This document shows, piece after piece, positions 1 to 5,079 of a stretch of DNA of 5,079 bases (the stretch's first letter is position 1; each line of letters opens with the position of its first letter). The notes under the pieces were generated by a model that saw only the letters and a program-made list of their open reading frames with translations, was not told where the DNA came from and made no database searches. Position numbers and translations under genes: made by a program. Source of the DNA: Fontimicrobium_A sp034506455. GTDB lineage: Bacteria > Zhuqueibacterota > Zhuqueibacteria > Residuimicrobiales > Krinioviventaceae. Location of the stretch: assembly GCA_034506455.1 (NCBI GenBank), contig JAPDPN010000175.1, positions 1 to 5,079 on the forward strand, given 5' to 3'.

Positions 1-575
1 TTGATCTCATCGATCAGTTCGTTGGTCTTTTCCATCAGGAAGGTATAACCGACAAGACAAGGCAGCGCCGAGATAATGCCAAAGGCGGTGGTGTTCATGG
101 CGACCGAGATTCCGGCGGTGAGGAGAGAAGCTTTGTCCGCCGCATCGGCGTGTGCAACGGCGGCAAAGGCGCTGATCAGACCCAGGATGGTGCCTAATAA
201 TCCCAATAGCGTAGAAACGTTAGCAAGCATGGCGAGATAGTGCGTGCGGCGTTCCAACTTGGGAATCTCCACCATGGCGGCCAACTCCATGGCGCTTTGG
301 ATCTCTTTATCAGAGCGGTTGATTTCCAAAAGTCCGGCGCGGACGATGCGGGGAAGCGCTGCCTCGGATTGACTGCAGAATTCGAGCGCCCGATCCACGG
401 CGCCGTTTTTTAAAAACTGGACAATCTGGCTGACGAACGTCTCGGCATCGATACGGTTCTTGATGCGAATGACCATCACGCGGTCGATGATGACGGCCAA
501 ACCGGCGAGCAGCGCCAGAAGGATGGCGTACATCAACGGCCCGCCTTGTACGAAAAAGCGAATGATTCCCTGCAA
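1..575 (-). CDS. MotA/TolQ/ExbB-family proton-channel subunit (3' end cut by window edge)
   Basis: Inner-membrane protein of the family that, with ExbD/TolR-type partners, forms a proton-driven motor. I translated 191 codons by hand from the TTG at 575-573 to the left edge with no stop; relatives run somewhat longer, so only a short tail is missing. TM1 is about residues 14-32, following the family-typical start IIRFFVQGGPLMY. A cytoplasmic domain covers about 33-110, TM2 about 112-138 with LGLLGTILGLISAF, and TM3 about 154-180 with SVAMNTTAFGIISALP. The channel-lining threonines are present: T129 aligns with ExbB T148 and T163 with ExbB T181. V158 sits where ExbB has Glu176. The TTG start is preferred because AAGGAGG lies just upstream, a stop (TGA) lies 13 codons before it, and the first in-frame ATG (M16) would delete part of TM1. 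The family call is firm. The subfamily (TolQ, ExbB or AglR-like) is open, so no symbol is given. Confidence 0.95.
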   Translation of the reverse strand, partial: MQGIIRFFVQGGPLMYAILLALLAGLAVIIDRVMVIRIKNRIDAETFVSQIVQFLKNGAVDRALEFCSQSEAALPRIVRAGLLEINRSDKEIQSAMELAAMVEIPKLERRTHYLAMLANVSTLLGLLGTILGLISAFAAVAHADAADKASLLTAGISVAMNTTAFGIISALPCLVGYTFLMEKTNELIDEI

Positions 576-586
576 AATGCCTCCTT
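573..586 (-). promoter_or_regulatory. Ribosome binding site and TTG start of the TolQ/ExbB-like gene
   Basis: A full-strength Shine-Dalgarno, AAGGAGG (586-580), is followed by CATT and the TTG codon (575-573). The spacer is only 4 nt, shorter than usual. The in-frame ATT directly before the TTG is another conceivable but much rarer start. No ATG or GTG lies between the upstream in-frame TGA and this point. The protein made from this TTG begins exactly where family members normally begin. Confidence 0.75.
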
Positions 587-659
587 CAGCAGTCCGAATG
601 CTGTAAAACGATCAAATAAAAATACGCAAAACCGTTCATCTCTCCAAATTCTGTTTAGT
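576..659. other. AT-rich intergenic gap between the small secreted protein gene and the channel gene
   Basis: This is the only non-coding stretch in the window. By direct count 32 of 84 bases are G or C (38%), clearly lower than the flanking genes. On the minus strand it holds a T-rich tract, a short hairpin and a Shine-Dalgarno. It also holds a 17-codon mini-ORF (639-586, MNGFAYFYLIVLQHSDC) whose TGA abuts AGGAGG. A weak sigma70-like pair, TTGGAG (647-642) and TATTTT (624-619) with 17 nt between, matches the consensus at only 3/6 and 4/6, so an internal promoter is possible but unproven. No stem followed by a U-run, as in a rho-independent terminator, is present, so readthrough from the upstream genes is expected. 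Confidence 0.6.
587..603 (-). other. Small hairpin directly upstream of the channel gene's ribosome binding site
   Basis: On the minus strand CAGCA (603-599) and TGCTG (591-587) are perfect inverted repeats around a 7-nt loop. Past an A-A mismatch, UUUU (608-605) could pair with AGGA (585-582) through two A-U and two G-U pairs, partly covering the Shine-Dalgarno. A 5-bp stem is weak and could be chance. Its position touching the RBS is the reason to record it. Confidence 0.35.
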
Positions 660-959
660 TTACGGTTTGCTCGGCCCGCGCTTCGATACCTCGACGGCAA
701 CGCTCCGCTCGACGGGCCGAAAAAGTTCCGATATAAACGAACGCGTAATGGCGAAATCTTCAATCTGCGGTGAACGTCCCGGCAGAATAAAGACCGCCTG
801 CGGCTTTTCCAGTGCTCCCTCCACCTCGATTTTGTCGAGGAATAATTTGACGCCCTGGTCCTTGGACTGCAGCGCGGTGGAATCGGCAGTCGTAGAATCC
901 GGCTGTTGCGCCGTGCTTAGCCCGTAAAAGAGCAGAATGCAGAGTATTACGCGAATCAT
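660..959 (-). CDS. Small secreted protein of unknown family (99 aa), gene between the TPR protein and the proton channel
   Basis: I cannot assign a named family. The start is the ATG at 959-957, which overlaps the previous gene's TGA and follows GGAGG (968-964). The stop is TAA at 662-660. Residues 1-17 (MIRVILCILLFYGLSTA) form a clear Sec signal peptide with cleavage expected before QQPDS; no lipobox cysteine sits at that site. Residues 18-34 are a Ser/Thr/Asp/Gln-rich linker. Residues 35-85 are the compact core: FLDKIEVEGALEKPQ, then AVFILPGRSPQIEDF, then RSFISELFRPVE. A short basic tail ends the protein. Composition suggests a small beta-rich periplasmic domain. Position between a TPR scaffold and a TolQ/ExbB-like channel suggests an accessory of that motor. 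A longer in-frame reading starting at 1262 exists but runs through the upstream gene in another frame and is not the real start. Confidence 0.85.
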   Translation of the reverse strand: MIRVILCILLFYGLSTAQQPDSTTADSTALQSKDQGVKLFLDKIEVEGALEKPQAVFILPGRSPQIEDFAITRSFISELFRPVERSVAVEVSKRGPSKP

Positions 960-968
960 CGTTCCTCC
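956..968 (-). promoter_or_regulatory. ATGA overlap and RBS coupling the large TPR gene to the small secreted protein gene
   Basis: The TGA of the upstream gene (958-956) and the ATG of the next (959-957) share bases as ATGA. GGAGG (968-964) lies 4 nt before the ATG, inside the end of the upstream coding region. This arrangement is typical of translational coupling or reinitiation and argues that the two products are made together. Confidence 0.8.
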
Positions 969-3745
969 GAAACGGCCGAAACGTCTTCGACATTGGGAGG
1001 CAGCACGCTCTGCAGCCTTGCGGCGTGCTCGCGGCTCATGGCCACCCATTGGTTTTCGATGCCGTTGACGGCGGCTTGTGTGAGATTGCTTTGGTGCGCC
1101 TCGAGAGCGCGCTGAATAAAGGGCAGCGAATGCTCCGCCAGCTTTTGTCGATAGAGCGACTGCTCCTCCGGCGACAGTCCATCGGGAAGAGGCGCTTGTT
1201 CCAAAGCGTGCACCATTTCTTCGAAAGTTTCTCCGATGCGAAACATAGCGGCAGTCGTCCAATCTGCCGACCGATAGCGCGCCGCGTCACTAAAAGCCTG
1301 AAGAACGGAGTTAAAGGCCGTCATTTTCTTCTTCAAATTGGCCTCGAAGGGCGGCTTGAGCGACAGAGCCTTAAAAGCGGCAAACTGTTCTTCCGCCAGC
1401 ATAAACTGTGCGGCAGCGACAAAATAGGGATCGACGTCGCGACCCCGGCGCTGAAACTCTGTAAAGCGCTGCAAGACCTGCCGAAATTCGCGCTCCGCTT
1501 CCTGCGGTTGCCCCAGCCGCTGCGAGGCCTCGCCGACTCGATAAAGATATTCCAGCGATTCCGTTGAATCAGCATAAAGCTGAACAAATTTTTGTGAAGC
1601 CGCTTTGACGGCAAGCCAATCTTCCGCCGCCTCGTAGCAGCGTACGGCGTTCTTTAACGCCTGCCGGCGCAGCGGCGTCTGCGGATAACTTTCGGCTGTC
1701 CGGCGGAAATTCGCCGCGGCAAGCGCCCAATCGCCAAGTTGTTCGCGCAAAATTCCTGCCTGAAAGAGGGCCGCGGCTGCCTGCTCGGCATCGGGAAACC
1801 GCAGAACCAGCTGCTCGAACAGCCGCGCCGCCTGCAAAAGACTGTCGGCCCGTTGTAACTGCAGAGCAGCGTCGAACAACGCCTGAGCCTCCATTCGCGA
1901 ATCGACGCCGGCCAAAGAAGCCTGTTGAAGGATATGAGCGGCTTCCAAAGCGCGCCCTTGTTCGCTCATCTTCTCTGCCAGTTTGAATTGCGCCGAAACA
2001 GCGGAACGTTTGAACTGCCGCGCTTCTTCAGGTTCTTCAGTCAGTTTGGCTGCGGCGACAAACCAGCGCTGTGCCTCCCGATAGTTGCAGCTGTCGAAAA
2101 AGGCTCGGGCAATATTGGCGGCGGCTGCGGCGCGCAATGGACCAGTCGGTGAAAGTTTTAGAATGCGTTCGTAGGTTTTGACAGCGGAAATTAAGGCGCC
2201 GTTTTCATACAGCACTTGGCCGAATATCATCAACACACGATCGAGCCATTCGCTCTGCGGAAACAAGCAGTAAAATTCATTGCAGGCGAGCAAAAGTTCT
2301 GCATCGCTTCGCGGCAGATTGGGCAATACGATCGCAGCTTCAGAATTGAGAAAATTGAGCAAACGCAAGGTATCCGGTTCTTCAGTGCTGCGCAGCTTGA
2401 GGCGGCTCAGCACGCGATTGTAGGCTGCTTTTTCGCGCCACGGAGATAGTGGAACCGCCGCAGCAGCGCGATAGGCTTCCGCCGCCGCCGCATACTCCCC
2501 GAGGGCGAACAAGCTTTCCGCCTGTAAATAATAGATCTCTCCCCGTAACGAGTCCTGGGGAAAAAGACGCAGAAAACGATCATATTCGTATACTGCTCGG
2601 CGATAGCTTTCCGGCGATTGCATTTCGTTGCCTTGCGCCTGATGGAATTTGCCGAGATAAATCAGCACCTCCCGGCACAACTCTGTACCCAGCGCCGCTA
2701 TTTCAGGTCGTGCCGCATTCCAACCGTTTCCCGGCGCAAATTTCTCGACGGCCTCTTCGCGCACGCGATTGGCTTCTACAGCATCACCGGCAGCTCCCCA
2801 ATCTTCGATCATGCTGCGGTAATAGCGCGGCAGAGCAGGAGAGCTCGGATAAAAACGCACCAGGAGCCGATAGACTTCGACCGCCTGTTGATACAGAGAG
2901 CGCTGCTCATAGAGCTGCGCCATCTTTTCAAGTGTTTGGGGAACGTATGAGCGATCGAGATGCGCCGACAAAGCAGCCTCGGCAGCAGCCGTACCACCGG
3001 CTTCGATGAACGAATCGGCAAGATAATGGACGGCTTCGCGGTTGAGGTCCGCCGCCTCCTCGGCGCTGCCCGCGGCAGTTTGTTCAAGCAGAGTCAAAAA
3101 ACTCTGCGCCGCATCTTTCCAGCGCCGCAGATTGAAAAAAGACCATCCCAACTTGTAAAGCGCCATGCGTCTAAACGACGTCGCGCCGAGATCGAGGAGC
3201 TTTTGATAATAGAGTGCAGCCTGGTCGAACCGTCGTCGGTCGAAGGCAAATTCACCGAGCCGAAAAAGCGCCTCAGGAAGGTGCGGCGTGGCGCCCTCTT
3301 CAGCCAACAGCTCGAACCAGTGCGCCGCTTCTTCCTCTTCGCCGGCTTCCTGACATGCCGTCGCCAACTGATAAATGACCTGATCGCGAAAGGCAATCCG
3401 AGGATATTTTCCCAGCAGCTCGCGGCAGAGGGCGATCGTTCGGCTCATATCGGGCCGCAAAGGAGCGGCCTCCGATTCGGTTTCACGACTGTCACGTCGC
3501 TCGTATGCCGCCATTTGCTGCTGAAAGAGCAGCTGAGAACGATCATAATAGAGCCGAGCCAGTTGAAACTTGGTGACGGGAGTAAATTCGTTTTCGGGAT
3601 ACTTTTGCAGCAAAGCTTCATGCTCTTGTATCAGCCGCTCGAGCTCATCGAGCCTGGCCGGTGGTGCTTGCTGTGCCGCAGCCGCAAACAGCGGCATGAG
3701 AAATGCCCAAATGCGCACCGATTTTATTTGGAACCATCGCATCAT
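956..3745 (-). CDS. Large secreted TPR-solenoid protein, AglT-like C-terminal region (929 aa)
   Basis: Periplasmic TPR scaffold, probably a partner of the downstream proton channel. The ATG at 3745 is chosen over an open frame from 3832 because it is preceded by AAGGG with 6 nt spacing, overlaps the upstream TGA as ATGA, and yields a signal peptide: basic MMRWFQIKSVR, hydrophobic IWAFLMPLFAAAA, cleavage near A24/Q25. Helical TPR-type repeats run from about residue 50 to 765; I count roughly fifteen. Clear ones are at about 120-153, 156-189, 192-225, 270-301, 401-434, 501-534, 616-651, 654-688 and 730-763, with the usual G/A-Y-A-F-P pattern. A charged insert at about 80-100 interrupts the first repeat. 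From about 773 the pattern changes to a region with KKKMTAFNSVLQAF, DWTTAAMFRIGETFEEM, PLPDGLSPEEQSLYRQKL and a W-containing final helix, which I recognise from AglT-type TPR proteins encoded near ExbB/ExbD genes. The TPR call is firm; the AglT link is from memory. Confidence 0.92.
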   Translation of the reverse strand: MMRWFQIKSVRIWAFLMPLFAAAAQQAPPARLDELERLIQEHEALLQKYPENEFTPVTKFQLARLYYDRSQLLFQQQMAAYERRDSRETESEAAPLRPDMSRTIALCRELLGKYPRIAFRDQVIYQLATACQEAGEEEEAAHWFELLAEEGATPHLPEALFRLGEFAFDRRRFDQAALYYQKLLDLGATSFRRMALYKLGWSFFNLRRWKDAAQSFLTLLEQTAAGSAEEAADLNREAVHYLADSFIEAGGTAAAEAALSAHLDRSYVPQTLEKMAQLYEQRSLYQQAVEVYRLLVRFYPSSPALPRYYRSMIEDWGAAGDAVEANRVREEAVEKFAPGNGWNAARPEIAALGTELCREVLIYLGKFHQAQGNEMQSPESYRRAVYEYDRFLRLFPQDSLRGEIYYLQAESLFALGEYAAAAEAYRAAAAVPLSPWREKAAYNRVLSRLKLRSTEEPDTLRLLNFLNSEAAIVLPNLPRSDAELLLACNEFYCLFPQSEWLDRVLMIFGQVLYENGALISAVKTYERILKLSPTGPLRAAAAANIARAFFDSCNYREAQRWFVAAAKLTEEPEEARQFKRSAVSAQFKLAEKMSEQGRALEAAHILQQASLAGVDSRMEAQALFDAALQLQRADSLLQAARLFEQLVLRFPDAEQAAAALFQAGILREQLGDWALAAANFRRTAESYPQTPLRRQALKNAVRCYEAAEDWLAVKAASQKFVQLYADSTESLEYLYRVGEASQRLGQPQEAEREFRQVLQRFTEFQRRGRDVDPYFVAAAQFMLAEEQFAAFKALSLKPPFEANLKKKMTAFNSVLQAFSDAARYRSADWTTAAMFRIGETFEEMVHALEQAPLPDGLSPEEQSLYRQKLAEHSLPFIQRALEAHQSNLTQAAVNGIENQWVAMSREHAARLQSVLPPNVEDVSAVSEER

Positions 3746-3756
3746 TGCGCACCCTT
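3742..3756 (-). promoter_or_regulatory. ATGA overlap and RBS coupling the two TPR genes
   Basis: The TGA of the first TPR gene (3744-3742) overlaps the ATG of the second (3745-3743). AAGGG (3756-3752) lies 6 nt upstream. A second ATG follows at once (3742-3740) and would give the same protein less one Met. The same 4-bp overlap recurs at the next junction, which supports one operon. Confidence 0.78.
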
Positions 3757-5079
3757 GCCGTTGACTCCGCCTTTTGCCTGCTGCTGCAGAAAAGCTGCCC
3801 GCATTTTGCCGTATTCCGCATACGCCCGCCAATTCCGCCGTTCTTCCTTGACTGCAGTCTCGCGCGCAAGACGGTCCAGCCGATCGAGCTGTTCCATCAG
3901 CTCACGCCTTTCCTCCGCCAATGCCTTCAGTCGTCTTTCCTTTTCCTGCCGCTTCACGGATGCCTCTTGGGCGTCATCCTCCAAGTCGGCCATGAGAGAG
4001 GACTCTAACTTGAGCAACTCCATCTGTCGCGCTTCGAGGCGCTCGCGGTCGCGGGCAATCTTTTCATTGACCTTTTCAACGGTTTGGGTCACTCGATTAA
4101 CATCCGGCGTATTTTCAATCAACCGATCAAAAACAGCTATCGCTTCAGCGTATCGACCCAGCATGGTATAGCAGCGGCCAAGGAGAAAAAGCCCCTCTTG
4201 TGCCGCAGAATGGTTTGGAAAGAGCAGGGTCAGCTCGTTCAGCGCCGCCACGGCGGATTCCCACCGCCCGCTTTGCGCTTCCGCCCAACCCTTTGCCAAC
4301 AAAGATTCAGGATAAAGCGCGCTCCGTCGCGGGATTCTGGCGAATACCGCAGAAGCCTGTTCGTATTGCCCGATTTCGTAATAGATATAGCCCATCGAAA
4401 GCCGCGCCTCGTCGGTCAGCCTCCGCTGCTCGGCATCGGAGGCGGGCAAAGCCTCCAAACGCTCGAGTGCCGCAACAGCCGCCGGCACGTCCTTCATGCG
4501 CAAGTGGGCCAAAGCCGAATTGTATAGAATGTAACCGCGATAAGGGCTTTTATCGTTGGTCTGCTGGAACGCCGTCAAACAGCGGGGATAATCGCCGAGC
4601 TTGTAATATGCCATGCCGGCGTAATAACAACTTATATTGATCAACTCCTGAGGAGGCGAACTGCGCAAGAGAACGCGGTAGAAATCGAGACTCTCGTTGA
4701 AATCGCCTCTTTCGTAGGTGATGCGCTGCAGGCCGATCAGCGCCTCAGGAATATAGCGGCTGGTAAGATACCTGCGGGTGATATGAATGTAAGCGCGAGA
4801 AGCCGCCTCTTTCATGCCGAGCTGATAAAAGCTGTTTCCCAAAAGGAACAGCGCCTCGTCCATCTTTTCGTAGCGCGGGTCAGTGTTAATGAGCGAAAAC
4901 AAACGGCGGGAACAGCCCCAATAATCGCCCGCAGAATAATCGGATTTGGCGCGGAGAAGGAGGCGTTCTGCTTTTTGTGCTTTTTGACCCGAACCGCCGA
5001 GCTTGAACGGATCGATCGCCCCTGGAGCCTCCTTCAAGCCGGCCTCTTCAGCCGAAAAGAGCGATATTGTGGACCCAAG
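3742..5079 (-). CDS. TPR protein with C-terminal coiled coil (5' end beyond the window edge)
   Basis: The frame is open to the right edge: 445 visible residues, stop TGA at 3744-3742. A TTG at 5037 could be called as start, but it has no good RBS, and the in-frame residues before it (LGSTISLFSAEEAG) look like the end of a signal peptide with cleavage near FSA/EE. The true start therefore probably lies a few to about 20 codons outside the window. Counting from that TTG, eight TPR-type helical pairs occupy about residues 22-313; good examples are at 60-93, 132-165, 208-243 and 278-313 (the last contains LGRCYTMLGRYAEAIAVF). About residues 314-412 (bases 4098-3802) are highly charged, rich in Glu, Arg, Lys and Leu, and predicted to be a long coiled coil. 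A Gly/Gln-rich tail ends the protein. Role inferred: periplasmic adaptor working with the next gene's TPR protein. It has the same module types as CpoB/YbgF but in the reverse order, so it is not called CpoB. Confidence 0.9.
   Translation of the reverse strand, partial: LGSTISLFSAEEAGLKEAPGAIDPFKLGGSGQKAQKAERLLLRAKSDYSAGDYWGCSRRLFSLINTDPRYEKMDEALFLLGNSFYQLGMKEAASRAYIHITRRYLTSRYIPEALIGLQRITYERGDFNESLDFYRVLLRSSPPQELINISCYYAGMAYYKLGDYPRCLTAFQQTNDKSPYRGYILYNSALAHLRMKDVPAAVAALERLEALPASDAEQRRLTDEARLSMGYIYYEIGQYEQASAVFARIPRRSALYPESLLAKGWAEAQSGRWESAVAALNELTLLFPNHSAAQEGLFLLGRCYTMLGRYAEAIAVFDRLIENTPDVNRVTQTVEKVNEKIARDRERLEARQMELLKLESSLMADLEDDAQEASVKRQEKERRLKALAEERRELMEQLDRLDRLARETAVKEERRNWRAYAEYGKMRAAFLQQQAKGGVNGKGAQ

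Noticed and set aside
619..647. Possible sigma70 promoter, TTGGAG-17-TATTTT, or a Bacteroidota-type TAnnTTTG promoter
   Set aside because: The sigma70 hexamers match only 3/6 and 4/6. The nearest TAnnTTTG-like string (TTTATTTG) has a mismatch and its upstream TTTG is at the wrong distance. It is mentioned in the gap entry but not called as a promoter.
533..763. 76-codon minus-strand open frame across the gap
   Set aside because: It overlaps both the small secreted protein gene and the channel gene in another frame, is basic and low in structure, and has no family signature.
960..1262. Upstream in-frame extension of the small secreted protein (200-residue version)
   Set aside because: The extra residues are the out-of-frame reading of the large TPR gene and are Arg/Ala-rich. 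The ATG at 959 has an RBS, an ATGA overlap and a signal peptide directly after it.
2449..3009. 186-codon plus-strand open frame
   Set aside because: Antisense to the large TPR gene, with Pro/Arg-rich composition typical of a shadow frame and no domain features.
3746..3832. N-terminal extension of the large TPR protein starting at 3832
   Set aside because: It would overlap the previous gene by more than 80 bases and bury the signal peptide. The ATG at 3745 has an RBS and an ATGA overlap.
2960..4171. 403-codon open frame on the plus strand
   Set aside because: It lies entirely antisense to the two TPR genes, crosses their junction, is rich in Arg and Ser with no recognisable domain, and is explained by the codon bias of the GC-rich genes opposite.
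1..5079. Search for CRISPR arrays, tRNA or rRNA genes, insertion-sequence ends and long DNA repeats
   Set aside because: Nothing of the kind was seen by eye. The only repetitive signal is at protein level (TPR motifs), with no long matching DNA repeats.

Overview
The window carries four protein genes, all on the minus strand and read from right to left. It looks like the middle of one operon for an energised cell-envelope machine. Three of the products have an N-terminal export signal or the tail of one. The fourth is an inner-membrane proton-channel protein of the MotA/TolQ/ExbB family. This implies a diderm (two-membrane) bacterium. The gene order (TPR protein, very large TPR protein, small secreted protein, TolQ/ExbB-like channel) and the conserved-looking C-terminal region of the large TPR protein recall loci I know from the FCB superphylum and related candidate phyla, and from Myxococcota (agl-type loci). 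The phylum is inferred from this resemblance and is not proven by the sequence.

Layout in transcription order. (1) 5079-3742: the 3' part of a TPR protein with a C-terminal coiled coil; its start lies beyond the right edge. (2) 3745-956: a 929-residue secreted TPR-solenoid protein with a distinct C-terminal region like that of AglT-type TPR proteins. (3) 959-660: a 99-residue secreted protein of no family I can name, with a compact, conserved-looking core. (4) An 84-bp AT-rich gap (32 of 84 bases are G/C) with a small hairpin next to a strong Shine-Dalgarno sequence. (5) 575-1: a MotA/TolQ/ExbB proton-channel subunit starting at TTG and cut by the left edge about 191 residues in. Junctions 1/2 and 2/3 are both 4-bp ATGA overlaps, so genes 1 to 3 are probably translationally coupled.

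Likely teamwork (inference): the TolQ/ExbB-like protein, with ExbD/TolR-type partners expected just past the left edge, would use the proton gradient to do mechanical work. The two TPR proteins and the small secreted protein would be its periplasmic scaffold or adaptors, much as CpoB/YbgF accompanies Tol-Pal and AglT accompanies the AglR/Q/S motor. The substrate (polymer export, gliding, outer-membrane maintenance or TonB-type uptake) cannot be told from this window. I see no RNA genes, mobile elements, CRISPR arrays or rho-independent terminators, and no gap without a gene exceeds 84 bp.
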